DNA of 55,213 nt from positions 1 through 55,213 of the forward strand of contig DATKZX010000012.1 of assembly GCA_035527755.1 (NCBI GenBank), written 5' to 3'. A program made the position numbers and the translations under genes. The notes under the pieces were generated by a model that was not told the origin of the DNA, ran no database searches, and saw nothing but the letters and a program-made list of their open reading frames with translations. Positions 17,570 to 26,426 of the stretch are shown piece by piece; the first letter of the stretch is position 1, and the number at the start of each line of letters is the position of its first letter. This stretch comes from Methanomassiliicoccales archaeon. GTDB taxonomy: Archaea > Thermoplasmatota > Thermoplasmata > Methanomassiliicoccales > UBA472.

Positions 17570-18919
17570 TTAAAGGACCCTGAGGTACCTTTCGATCTCC
17601 CAGTTCGTGACGTACTTACGATAGTCGTCCCACTCCATGCGTTTGAGGTGCAGGTAATGGTTGAAGATGTGCTCACCTAGAGCCTCCTTCATCACCTTGC
17701 TTTGGGACATGACCTCGATCGCATCGCCCAGGTTCATCGGTAGGTCGGTGATCTTGTTCTTGATCCTCTCTTCCTTGGACATGTGATAGATGTCCTTCTC
17801 CACCGGCTCCGTGGGGGCGGTCCTGTTCTTTATACCGTCTAGACCGGAAGCGAGCATGACCGCGAACTGCAGGTATGGGTTACCCGCCGGGTCAGGGTTC
17901 CTCAGCTCCACCCTGGTCCTCATGCCGCGACCGGCAGGGACACGTATCAGGGCGCTTCGGTTCATGTTGGCCCAGGAAATGTAGCAAGGCGCTTCGAATC
18001 CAGGCACCAGGCGCTTGTACGAGTTAACGTATGAGGCCAGTACTGCACAGTTCTCCCTGGCGTGGTTCAATAGGCCGCCCATGTAGTGCATGGCCATCTG
18101 GCTCAATCCCCATTTGCCGTCCGGGTCGTAGAAGGCGTTGGTGTCCTTGGAGCACAGGGACTGGTGAACGTGCATCCCTGAGCCGTTGCATCCGAACAAC
18201 GGTTTGGGCATGAAGCTGGCGAACAGGTCGTACTTCATGGCTATGCATTTGACACCGTACTTCAACGTCAGCATGCGGTCGGCCATGGTCAAGGCGTCCT
18301 GATAGCGCAGATCTATCTCGACCTGCCCTGGGGCGACCTCGTGATGCGAAGCTTCCATATCGTACTGCAGTTCGTCAAAGGCCAGTACCATCTCCTTGCG
18401 GGCGATCTCGCCTTTGTCCAAGGGCATGAGGTCGAAGTAACCGCCGGCGTCGGCCGGTACAGGGACCGGTATCCCGTCCTTCAGAGGGAACAGGAAGAAC
18501 TCGAACTCAGGGCCGACGTTGAAATCGTAGCCCATCTCCTTGACCTTGGTCACCATCTTTTCCAGGGCCCAGCGGGGATCGCCCTTGAAACGGTTGCCGT
18601 TGTGATCGGATATGGTGCACATGAACCGGGCGGTCTTTATCGCGTCATCTATCCAGGGGTATATCTGGAAAGAATCCAATATGGGGTTGGCCCTCATGTC
18701 CGATTCTTCGATGGTGGCATAACCCAGGATAGAAGAACCGTCCAGGAAGACACCGTCATCGATCATGCTCTCCAATCTGGAAGTAGGGATCGATATGCTC
18801 TTTACCGTTCCCAGGATATCGGAGAACTGCATTTCGATGAACTTCACTCCCTCTTTCTTCACCTTCTTCAAGATGGCCTCTTTCATCTCACAGAAGTCCT
18901 TTTCAGTCGCCATTGACAT
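17570..18919 (-). CDS. glnA: Glutamine synthetase, type I
   Basis: 449 residues; makes glutamine from glutamate, ammonia and ATP. The beta-grasp domain has FSDILGTVKSISIP and the D-loop region DGSSILGYATIEESDM. The catalytic part shows NVGPEFEFFLF, HHEVAPGQVEID, GCNGSGMHVHQSL and the Arg-rich RVPAGRGMRTRVELRNPDPAGNPY... segment. The usual bacterial adenylylation Tyr loop is not apparent, consistent with the archaeal GSI-alpha type controlled by feedback or PII. The ATG at 18919 is used; a TATA-like ATTTAATATA near 18940 gives a near-leaderless start. MATEKDF, two codons later, is possible. Confidence 0.96.
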   Translation of the reverse strand: MSMATEKDFCEMKEAILKKVKKEGVKFIEMQFSDILGTVKSISIPTSRLESMIDDGVFLDGSSILGYATIEESDMRANPILDSFQIYPWIDDAIKTARFMCTISDHNGNRFKGDPRWALEKMVTKVKEMGYDFNVGPEFEFFLFPLKDGIPVPVPADAGGYFDLMPLDKGEIARKEMVLAFDELQYDMEASHHEVAPGQVEIDLRYQDALTMADRMLTLKYGVKCIAMKYDLFASFMPKPLFGCNGSGMHVHQSLCSKDTNAFYDPDGKWGLSQMAMHYMGGLLNHARENCAVLASYVNSYKRLVPGFEAPCYISWANMNRSALIRVPAGRGMRTRVELRNPDPAGNPYLQFAVMLASGLDGIKNRTAPTEPVEKDIYHMSKEERIKNKITDLPMNLGDAIEVMSQSKVMKEALGEHIFNHYLHLKRMEWDDYRKYVTNWEIERYLRVL

Positions 18920-19041
18920 ATGGTTAAACAAATGTATATTAAATAATTTGCTTTGCAACAAATGAGTAATATATAGCTGTTTATTAGTTCAAATGTATAA
19001 TGTTGATTTAAAACAATGAACAAATGATGTATTAAAGGTGT

Positions 19042-20283
19042 TTAATTAATATTTTTGACGGTATTCAATACATTCTGCAGCAGTCTTTCCGCATCCACTT
19101 GGTCGTTGGTACCGCCGCTGGCGAAGCCGGACCTGCCCCCCCCGCGACCACCATGCGCGCCTAGCACCTTATTGAGCAGTGAGACGCAGTCCAAACGAAC
19201 GTCCGATGAACAGGCCAAAACCAAAAAGGTCTTGTCATCATGAGAGACCAGTGCCACGAATGAATTGTTCCCGGAGGCGATCTCAGAGGCCTTCTCCATC
19301 AGCAACTTCCTATCCAGACCGGTAAAGACGCCGGAGAAGACCTTCATGCCACCGACCTCCGATGGTTCCAGCTTGGAAAGGGTCTCTCGAGCATAATGCT
19401 TCAGGGATTCTCGGCACTTGATCATCTCCCGTTCTCGGTTGTCGAAAGCGGTCAGGCTGTCCTGGGGAAGGGCGCCCATCCTCTCAGCCAACATTAGCGC
19501 TCTGACCGAATGGACCAAGGCGGCGCTGACGGCCGTCGGCCCCACGAGGAACTCTATCTCCCAATCTCCGGCCGGTTTGGCCGATGTAAGTTTGTCCACC
19601 ATCAGCATACCTATCTCATTGGCGTCCTTCAGATGCACCCCGGCGCAGGCCGCCTGGTCATGCTTTCCGATGAATACCACACGGACCTTTTGGTCATGGA
19701 TACGTTCCAGTTTGACCCTGGGACCTCCCTCGGTCAGCTCCTCCTTGTTCATCAGGCGGCAGATCACCGGTGCTCCCTTAGCAATGATGGTATTGACCTC
19801 CCGCGTCGCCTCCAGGATGATCTCCCAGGTGACATGGCCCTTGACGATGAGAACCTTCCTCTCACTGGTCAAAGATATCTTTACCAATTCCAGTTCGGTA
19901 AGGTGGGAAAGAGCAGCGAATAGCAGATGTTCACCGGTGTGTGCCCGCATCAGTGAAAGGCGGTTCTCCCAATCGATCCTACCGGTCACCTCCTGCCCTA
20001 TTTCGAAGAGATGCCCAGGGATCAGGTGTGCTATTTCCCCTTTGCCCTTTAGTTCAGTGACCTCCAGACCTTCGATCGTTCCCCTGTCCCTCTCCTGCCC
20101 CCCGCCGCCAGGATAGAAAGCAGTACGGTCCAAGAAAATCCGATCCCCATCTATCTTCTGCACCCTCGCGGTGAACTCGCTAAGATATGGATCGTCCTCG
20201 TAGAGCCTCAGGGTCATGCTCCGGGAATGGTCAAAGGCGGGTAAATAATCCACGCCTACCAGGGACAAAAAATAATTAGACAT
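19042..20283 (-). CDS. alaX: AlaX-type alanyl-tRNA editing protein (long form with DHHA1 domain)
   Basis: 413 residues. The editing domain resembles that of AlaRS, with the zinc ligands in RAHTGEHLL (HxxxH) and CAGVHLKDANEIG (CxxxH), and the FYPGGGGQERDRGTI loop. The C-terminal DHHA1-like part ends in the glycine-rich GGRGGGRSGFASGG. Such proteins hydrolyse Ser- or Gly-tRNA-Ala made in error. The start at 20283 is chosen from an AT-rich box upstream; an ATG at 20217 (MTLRLYEDDPYL) matches the usual family start and is equally likely. Transcription is divergent from the adjacent Lrp regulator. Confidence 0.9.
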   Translation of the reverse strand: MSNYFLSLVGVDYLPAFDHSRSMTLRLYEDDPYLSEFTARVQKIDGDRIFLDRTAFYPGGGGQERDRGTIEGLEVTELKGKGEIAHLIPGHLFEIGQEVTGRIDWENRLSLMRAHTGEHLLFAALSHLTELELVKISLTSERKVLIVKGHVTWEIILEATREVNTIIAKGAPVICRLMNKEELTEGGPRVKLERIHDQKVRVVFIGKHDQAACAGVHLKDANEIGMLMVDKLTSAKPAGDWEIEFLVGPTAVSAALVHSVRALMLAERMGALPQDSLTAFDNREREMIKCRESLKHYARETLSKLEPSEVGGMKVFSGVFTGLDRKLLMEKASEIASGNNSFVALVSHDDKTFLVLACSSDVRLDCVSLLNKVLGAHGGRGGGRSGFASGGTNDQVDAERLLQNVLNTVKNIN

Positions 20284-20364
20284 ATGAGCACTTATTTAAC
20301 TATCTTAAAAGACATGTATCTAAGGGAACATACCCAATCAAGTTCCAGTTAAAAGGGTCATAAT

Positions 20365-20829
20365 ATGTTGGATGATTTGGATAAAAGGATCGTTGAGGAA
20401 TTGTGCAAGTCCAGTCAGGGATCGTCCCGAGCGATCGCAAAGCGTTTGGGCATACATCCTACGACACTTATGCAGCGTGTGCGTAACATGGAGCAGAACG
20501 ACGTTATCCGGGGTTATCGGGCCAACGTCGACTACATGAAGCTGGGCTACGAGTTCATGGCCATAGTGCACATTTACGTTGAAGGGGACCTCATAGAGAT
20601 CCAACGGCGCATAAAGGAGCTGAAGAACATCGTGGCCATTCTGGACGTGACCGGGGAATGCGATTCCATCGCCTGGGTCGCCTGCCGATCCCGTGAAGAG
20701 TTCAGTCAGGTGGTCAAGTCCATGCTCATCATACCCGGGGTGAAGAAGACCAACACCTATGTCATACTCAATGTTATCAAGGACCCGTTCAACTTCATGC
20801 CCGATTTCAGCCCAACTGAAGGAAAATGA
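20365..20829 (+). CDS. Lrp/AsnC-family transcriptional regulator
   Basis: 154 residues. An N-terminal winged helix-turn-helix (LDKRIVEELCKSSQGSSRAIAKRLGIHPTTL region, residues 4-55) is followed by the RAM ligand-binding domain (GYEFMAIVHIYVEG...VTGECDSIAWVACRSREEF). Lrp regulators sense amino acids and act as dimers or octamers. Its location next to alaX and near glnA suggests control of nitrogen or amino-acid genes, possibly its divergent neighbour, but no binding site is proven. The gap to alaX is only 81 bases. Confidence 0.92.
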   Translation: MLDDLDKRIVEELCKSSQGSSRAIAKRLGIHPTTLMQRVRNMEQNDVIRGYRANVDYMKLGYEFMAIVHIYVEGDLIEIQRRIKELKNIVAILDVTGECDSIAWVACRSREEFSQVVKSMLIIPGVKKTNTYVILNVIKDPFNFMPDFSPTEGK

Positions 20830-20872
20830 TGGGTTTTCAAACGCATTCCGTCCATCATATTTTTATTACGTT

Positions 20873-20906
20873 GGCAGTATGATGGAAAAATCAGTTTAAT
20901 ACTGCC
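20873..20906. promoter_or_regulatory. Inverted repeat between lrp gene and aspS
   Basis: GGCAGTAT (20873-20880) and ATACTGCC (20899-20906) are exact inverse complements with an 18-base spacer. It lies 44 bases after the regulator stop and about 35 bases ahead of the aspS TATA-like GATTTAATAG (20943-20952). It may be an operator, for example for the adjacent Lrp protein, or a transcript-end hairpin. Confidence 0.4.
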
Positions 20907-21003
20907 ATTTGTAATCATAATGCTCAAATACATTGAGATAAGGATTTAATAGGGCGTCCACGTTACTCCGGCTTACCGACCATATCCGACCAGAGGAATG
21001 GAA

Positions 21004-22821
21004 ATGTTGAGGACACACCATTGCGGAAAACTAACTAAAGATGACCTTGGCAAGCGAGTGACCCTCGCCGGTTGGGTAAGGTTCTTCAGGGATCACGGAG
21101 GCGTGCTTTTCTATGATATCGCCGACTCCCACGGCAGCACCCAAGCGGTGTTCGATCCCGAGGCCACCAACGACGAGGATTTGGCGCGTTTGAAGCCAAT
21201 ATTGAATAGCGTCGGTCGGGAGTTCGTGATCACGGTCACCGGCGTCGTCCGTGACCGTGTGGAAGGCACTGAGGACCAGCGAAACCTCACTGGACAGATC
21301 GAGGTACTGATCGAACAGGCCAAAGTGTTCAGTCGATCCAAGCCGATACCTTTCGAGATAGCTGAGCAGAAGAACTTTATGCTTCCCGGAGAGGACCTGC
21401 GGCTGAAGTACCGCTACCTGGACCTGAGGAGGAAGGAGATGAACGCCAACCTCCAGTTCCGGTCCAAGCTCATCTCCCACGCCCGCCGCTTCCTGGATAT
21501 GGAAGGGTTCATGGACGTTGAGACACCCATGCTGACCCGCAGCAGCCGTGAAGGAGCCAGAGATTTCCTGGTGCCTTCGCGCAACATGCCCGGGCAGTTC
21601 TACGCCCTGCCGCAATCACCGCAGCTGTACAAGCAGATGCTCATGGTGGGCGGAGTGGAACGCTACTTCCAGATTGCCCGATGCTTCCGTGACGAGGACA
21701 GCCGGGCCGACCGTCAACCTGAGTTCACCCAACTGGACCTGGAGATGTCGTTCGTGGAGATGGACGACATACTGTCCTTGGTCGAGAGGATGTACTCCTA
21801 TGTGTGGAAGCAGATGTTCGATCAGGAACTGCCTGTTCCTTTCCCCCGCATCGATCTGAAGGACGCCATGTCCAAGTTTGGCACCGATGCTCCGGACGTG
21901 CGCTTCGGCCTGGAGATGGAAGAGGTCACCGATATCGTTCGCAACGCTCCTTACGAGATATTCCAGAAGGTCCTGGCCAAGGGAGGGATGGTAACCTGTA
22001 TAAACCTCAAGGCCTCCCTGATGAAGGAACAGGATGAGGACGGCTCCGTCGGGCGTAAACAGGTGGACCGGCTCATCGAGTGGGCCAAATCCCAAGGTAT
22101 GGGGGGGATCACCTGGATGCGCATGACCCTTGAGGGGCTCAACTCCAATATCGTCAAGTACTTCCCCGACGAGGTGCGAACTTCTTTGGCCGAGAGAATG
22201 AAGGCCGAACAGGGCGACCTACTGCTATACCTGGCAGGCTCCAAGGAAAACGTCCTCAAGGCCGGCGGACAGCTCCGTCTCAAACTGGCGAGGGACCTGG
22301 GTCTGCTGGAGGGCAAAGGTCATCAGTTCGTATGGGTCGTTTCGTGCCCCCTGTTCCAGAGGGACGCGGCCACTGGCGGACTGACAAGTTTCCATCACCC
22401 CTTCGTACGGCCGGTGGGCGACAGGATCCCCGACGGCAAGGAACGTGAGAACGTGAAGGGCCACTCCTATGATCTGGTCCTAGACGGAAGCGAGATCGGT
22501 TCGGGATCGCTAAGAAACCACGACGCCGATATCCAACGCCAGATATTCTCTATCCTGGGAATGGACAAGGAGGCCATGCAGAGGGAGTTCGACTTCTTCC
22601 TGGAAGCCTTGGAGTATGGCGCCCCGCCCCACGGCGGCATCGGTATGGGGATAGACCGTCTGTGCTCCATGCTGCTAGGCTGCGAGAGCATCCGTGATGT
22701 GATAGCGTTCCCGAAGAACAAGAAGTTCCAGTCGCTGGTCGACGGCGCTCCCACGAAGGTGGAGGAGGCCAAGCTCAACGAGCTGCAGCTGCTTTGCCTG
22801 GCCGATGAGGACGAGGACTAA
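21004..22821 (+). CDS. aspS: Aspartyl-tRNA synthetase, bacterial type, probably non-discriminating
   Basis: 605 residues, the length of bacterial AspRS (archaeal forms are about 430). It has the N-terminal OB-fold, class II motifs 2 and 3 (CFRDEDSRADRQPEFTQ; GIGMGIDRLCSMLLG) and the GAD insertion between (FGTDAPDVRFGLEMEEV). Residue 31 is His in FRDHGG, followed by Gly-Gly, and VEG occurs in the next loop; in Pseudomonas aeruginosa AspRS, His31 and Gly83 mark a non-discriminating enzyme that also charges tRNA-Asn. The ATG at 21004 is preferred over 20998 because AGAGGA sits 7 bases upstream. It converges on gatBAC, which would amidate Asp-tRNA-Asn. Probably acquired from bacteria. Confidence 0.95.
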   Translation: MLRTHHCGKLTKDDLGKRVTLAGWVRFFRDHGGVLFYDIADSHGSTQAVFDPEATNDEDLARLKPILNSVGREFVITVTGVVRDRVEGTEDQRNLTGQIEVLIEQAKVFSRSKPIPFEIAEQKNFMLPGEDLRLKYRYLDLRRKEMNANLQFRSKLISHARRFLDMEGFMDVETPMLTRSSREGARDFLVPSRNMPGQFYALPQSPQLYKQMLMVGGVERYFQIARCFRDEDSRADRQPEFTQLDLEMSFVEMDDILSLVERMYSYVWKQMFDQELPVPFPRIDLKDAMSKFGTDAPDVRFGLEMEEVTDIVRNAPYEIFQKVLAKGGMVTCINLKASLMKEQDEDGSVGRKQVDRLIEWAKSQGMGGITWMRMTLEGLNSNIVKYFPDEVRTSLAERMKAEQGDLLLYLAGSKENVLKAGGQLRLKLARDLGLLEGKGHQFVWVVSCPLFQRDAATGGLTSFHHPFVRPVGDRIPDGKERENVKGHSYDLVLDGSEIGSGSLRNHDADIQRQIFSILGMDKEAMQREFDFFLEALEYGAPPHGGIGMGIDRLCSMLLGCESIRDVIAFPKNKKFQSLVDGAPTKVEEAKLNELQLLCLADEDED

Positions 22822-24155
22822 ACCCTTTTCTCCAATTCCTTTCTTACTTCTTCCACCACATCTTTCGAGGAATATCGTCCCCGGCTCTCTTTCATGACGT
22901 GACCGATGACCGTGTTGGCGGCCTTGGCGTTCTTGCGGTAGTCGGCCAGGACCTCGGGGTGGGCATCAATGAAATCGGATATCATGTGGTCCAGATCGGC
23001 ATCTCCGGCCTCGGCGTTCTCCTGCTTCACCCCGGCCAGCGACAGTATCCTGCGTTTCGCCTCGTTATCCGTTATCTCGCCGTCCGAATCCGCTTTCACC
23101 GCGGCCACCACATCTGACCATAGTTCGTGGCGGTCCTGCAGAGCGGACCAGTTGCTGGAGATCGGCCCCATGGTCCATGTGACCGCCTTCTCCGAAGATA
23201 CGCTCCGGCACAACAGCTCGAACATGTCGGTCAGCGATGAGGAGGTCAGCACCAGCTGCTTGGCGGTGGCATCATTGATCCCGTGGTCGGTCACCAAACG
23301 TCTGGCGCGGACCAGGGGTGTCTCCTTGAGGTCCAGCTCCTCGGCCATCTGGCCGATGTGGAACTCGCCCAGGTCCGGTTCCCCGATGTAACCGTAGTCC
23401 TCCTCCGTTTCCTTATCACGGGCGGACATGGTGACCCTGCGTTCCTCGTCGTAACGCCTGGTCTCCAGTATCACCTTCTTTCCAGCGGCCAAAAGCTTCG
23501 TTTGACGGACAGCCTCGAACTTCAAGGCCCGTTCAACATTGCGCAGCCCCTGGACGTTCTTGATCTCCACCCGTTCTTCGCCCACGGATATATTGGCGTC
23601 CACTCTGACCTTCTGCTCGTCCTGGGCATCCAGGTCGCAGAGCGACCTCAGCTCGATGATCAGTTGGTCGATGAAGACCCGGGCCTCGGCCGGCGACTGC
23701 ATGTCCGGGGCGGTGACTATCTCGACCAAGGGGATGCCGCTGCGGTTGTAATCGACGAATGATATCTCCTCCCCCGAGCGCCCCACCCTCTTGATGCGTC
23801 CCGGGTCCTCTTCCAGATGAACACGCCAGATACCGATCCTGCGTCCGTTCAGATCGAAATGGCCATCAGTGCCCAGCGGTGATTCGTACTGGGTGATCTG
23901 AAAGTTCTTCACCAGATCGGGATAGAAGTAGGTCTTGCGAGAGAACCACACCCTATCCTCGATCCGGCAGTCCAGGAAGCGGGCGATGGTCAATCCCACT
24001 TCCAACGCCTTACGGTTCAGCGAAGGGCGGGAACCTGGATATCCCAGACAGACCGGGCAGATGTTGTGGTTCGGATCGGCCGCGCTCGTCGGGCAGGAAC
24101 AGAAAAGCTTGGACCGTGTCGGTAATTGGAAATGCATCTCCAGCCCGATCTTCAT
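22818..24155 (-). CDS. gatB: Asp/Glu-tRNA amidotransferase subunit B
   Basis: 445 residues. The kinase/amidotransferase core shows IGLEMHFQL, a CxC...CxxC zinc site in CSCPTSAADPNHNICPVCLG, and YFYPDLVKNFQITQYESPLG; the C-terminal YqeY-like tail ends in DVVEEVRKELEKRV. GatB activates the acyl group of misacylated tRNA with ATP and receives ammonia from GatA. The ATG at 24155 follows a strong GGAGGTGG ribosome site and overlaps the gatA stop by four bases (ATGA). Its 3' end overlaps the convergent aspS stop by four bases. Confidence 0.96.
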   Translation of the reverse strand: MKIGLEMHFQLPTRSKLFCSCPTSAADPNHNICPVCLGYPGSRPSLNRKALEVGLTIARFLDCRIEDRVWFSRKTYFYPDLVKNFQITQYESPLGTDGHFDLNGRRIGIWRVHLEEDPGRIKRVGRSGEEISFVDYNRSGIPLVEIVTAPDMQSPAEARVFIDQLIIELRSLCDLDAQDEQKVRVDANISVGEERVEIKNVQGLRNVERALKFEAVRQTKLLAAGKKVILETRRYDEERRVTMSARDKETEEDYGYIGEPDLGEFHIGQMAEELDLKETPLVRARRLVTDHGINDATAKQLVLTSSSLTDMFELLCRSVSSEKAVTWTMGPISSNWSALQDRHELWSDVVAAVKADSDGEITDNEAKRRILSLAGVKQENAEAGDADLDHMISDFIDAHPEVLADYRKNAKAANTVIGHVMKESRGRYSSKDVVEEVRKELEKRV

Positions 24156-25471
24156 GGTCCCACCTCCGGGAATCGGTAAGGGAAGTGTGCCTCCCACTCG
24201 GAGGACATCTCCAGCAGGTCCATCTCATGCCAATGGTCGGAGACCAGCTGCATTCCCACTGGCAGCCCCTGCTGGTAAGCGCATGGTAAGGATACATGAG
24301 GCATCCCAGTGAGGTTCGGTGGGATGGTCAGGAAGTCCGCTCCATATATCTCCAACGGCGTCATCTTGCTAATGTCCTCGAAGCGCGGAGGCAAGAAGGG
24401 CATGGTAGGTGTGAGCACCATCTGATGGTCCTGGAACACCTTGCGGTATTCCTCGATGAGCATCTGCCGTACGGCCAAGGACTTCAGGTAGTAGCGGCTG
24501 CGGAACCCGACCATGCGGCAGAACGTGCCCAGAAGGATGCGGCGTTTCGCCTCATCACCGAAGCTCTGCGAGCGAACGCCGGAGAAGAAATCGTTGAAGT
24601 GCTGATTGAGCTCTTCCTCCCGGCGGCCGAAACGCATACCGCAGTAACGAGCCAGGTTGGTGGAGGCCTCCGAGGTCGCCAGAATGTAATAGGCGGGCAT
24701 CGCGTAGCGCAGGGAGGGCATGGAGATCTCCTCGACCTTCACCCCCATTTCCCGTATTCTACCGACGGCCTCCTGAAATCCCTTGCTCACTGCCGGGTCC
24801 AAGTTGGCCAGGGCCTCCTTGGGCACGGCCAAGGAATCGGGCATCCCGCCCTTGGTCGGAAGTTGAGGCTGGGCGCAGGAGGTAGGGTCCTTGGGGTCCG
24901 GTCCGGCGATCGTCCGGAAATGCTTTCGCACCAATGTTGCCGAACGGGACAGCAGACCGACCTTGTCCAGGGAGTTACCGTAGTCGATGAGGCCGTAGCG
25001 GGAGACCCGGCCATAGGTAGGCGACAGTCCGACCACCCCGCAGAAGGATGCGGGACCGGATATGGAGCCTCCGGTGGAAACGCCCAAGGCGATATGCCCG
25101 GGGATCAGGCATGCCGCTGCTCCAGCACCGCCTGACGATCCTCCGCAGCTGCGCTGGATATCGAAGGGGTTAAGCGGTATCCCGTGCGCAGAATTGACGC
25201 TGAAGGTACCGAAGCCGAACTCGTCCATGGTGGTCTTGCCTACCAGCTGTCCGCCGGCGGTCTTGAGCCTTTGGATCGGTGCGGCGTCGAACGGTGGAAC
25301 ATAACCTTCCAGAATGGCCGAGCCGGCCCGGGCCTGAAATCCATTGGCGCACAGATTGTCCTTGGCCGAGAAATGGAACTCAGCGTCGACAAAGGTCTCC
25401 GCTATCTCGGTGAAGGCATGATATCGTTCCTTGGCGAAACGTATCAGGTCATGAGGAGCGGGGACGCTCAC
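24152..25471 (-). CDS. gatA: Asp/Glu-tRNA amidotransferase subunit A
   Basis: 439 residues, an amidase-signature glutaminase that supplies ammonia to GatB. The catalytic Lys is in FSAKDNLC; the Ser-cisSer pair lies in CGGSSGGAGAA and STGGSISGPASFCG, followed by VGLSPTYGRVSRYGL. The N-terminus is about 40 residues shorter than typical bacterial GatA, missing part of the first helices, although the catalytic segment is complete. It overlaps both gatC and gatB by four bases, so the three subunits are coupled. Confidence 0.95.
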   Translation of the reverse strand: MSVPAPHDLIRFAKERYHAFTEIAETFVDAEFHFSAKDNLCANGFQARAGSAILEGYVPPFDAAPIQRLKTAGGQLVGKTTMDEFGFGTFSVNSAHGIPLNPFDIQRSCGGSSGGAGAAACLIPGHIALGVSTGGSISGPASFCGVVGLSPTYGRVSRYGLIDYGNSLDKVGLLSRSATLVRKHFRTIAGPDPKDPTSCAQPQLPTKGGMPDSLAVPKEALANLDPAVSKGFQEAVGRIREMGVKVEEISMPSLRYAMPAYYILATSEASTNLARYCGMRFGRREEELNQHFNDFFSGVRSQSFGDEAKRRILLGTFCRMVGFRSRYYLKSLAVRQMLIEEYRKVFQDHQMVLTPTMPFLPPRFEDISKMTPLEIYGADFLTIPPNLTGMPHVSLPCAYQQGLPVGMQLVSDHWHEMDLLEMSSEWEAHFPYRFPEVGP

Positions 25472-25740
25472 GATAATCGAGGCCCCCTGACATAATCCTC
25501 GTAGGTCCTCATCTGCTTACGCAGCAGCTGGGGGTCGATGTCCTGGCCAGGCTGGTCCTCCCTCAGAACGTCCACGACCGCTATGGGGTTGAAGGTGAAG
25601 TTATCGCACATGGGAGCCTCGTCCAGGATCGAGAAGCTATTGAGGATGTCGTCCAGGTCCTGGGCGTAGCGTTCCATCTCCTCCTCGGTCAGTTCGAGCC
25701 TGGCCACTTTGGCCACCCGGGCTATTATCTCTCGGTCCAT
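25468..25740 (-). CDS. gatC: Asp/Glu-tRNA amidotransferase subunit C
   Basis: 90 residues with the family opening IARVAKVARLELTEEEMERYAQDLDDIL and the later P-I/V-x-D-V-L-R-x-D segment that wraps around GatA. GatC stabilises the GatA-GatB complex. The ATG at 25740 is chosen to fit family length; a TTG at 25800 would add 20 residues without homologous character. A TATA-like box near 25780-25790 serves as promoter, and gatC starts the gatCAB operon. Confidence 0.92.
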   Translation of the reverse strand: MDREIIARVAKVARLELTEEEMERYAQDLDDILNSFSILDEAPMCDNFTFNPIAVVDVLREDQPGQDIDPQLLRKQMRTYEDYVRGPRLS

Positions 25741-25847
25741 GCTATCGACGTCCGTGCCGTCCTTAGGCGGCTGTGATGGTATATGATAGCCTATTGTCAA
25801 AGTTTCGGATACCAGGAGGAATTAATACCCAAAACCATTCTCCGGCG

Positions 25848-26276
25848 ATGAAATTGCGCTTGTACAGCGATGGAGGTTCGCGGGGCAATCCCGGACGCTC
25901 GGCCTACGCTTTCATAATCTGCGACGAGAAAGGCAAGGAGATCGGTTCCGGGTCCAACTTCATAGGGACGATGACGAACAACGAAGCGGAGTACCATGGA
26001 CTATTGGCCGGTCTCAAGGAGGTCAAGAGCCGCGGCGCCGCCGAGGTGGAGGTGTTCATGGACTCCGAGCTGGTCATAAAGCAATTGAAAGGACAGTACC
26101 GGGTCAAGGCGCCGAATCTCATACCGCTGTTCGCCGAGGCGATAAAATTGCTTGAGGGCTTCACCTCCGCCAAGGCGAACCACGTATACCGGGAGAACCC
26201 CATCATAACCAAGGCGGATTCCATGGTCAACTGGGTACTGGACCAGCACGTCCTTGCCCAACAACTTCGTAAATGA
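25848..26276 (+). CDS. rnhA: Ribonuclease HI
   Basis: 142 residues with RNase H-fold motifs: LYSDGGSRGNPG (first Asp), TNNEAEYHGLLAGL (Glu), FMDSELVIKQLKGQY (Asp) and the late NPIITKADSMVN (Asp). It cleaves RNA in RNA-DNA hybrids. This form, lacking the basic protrusion, resembles archaeal and Sulfolobus-type RNase HI. The ATG at 25848 is about 24 bases after a TATA-like GAATTAATA (25820-25828), so the mRNA is probably leaderless. Divergent from gatC. Confidence 0.93.
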   Translation: MKLRLYSDGGSRGNPGRSAYAFIICDEKGKEIGSGSNFIGTMTNNEAEYHGLLAGLKEVKSRGAAEVEVFMDSELVIKQLKGQYRVKAPNLIPLFAEAIKLLEGFTSAKANHVYRENPIITKADSMVNWVLDQHVLAQQLRK

Positions 26277-26426
26277 CGAAGGTTCGGACAAGCCTAGTTG
26301 CAGCAACAGAGCTATTATATACTAGATGGAATTTGCAGGGTAATAAGCGCTAGGGGCCGGGGGCGTTTTTCCTCCTATTTAATTCACTCCCTTGTGATCC
26401 CCCCTCCTCCGGTCCCAACGCGCCCA

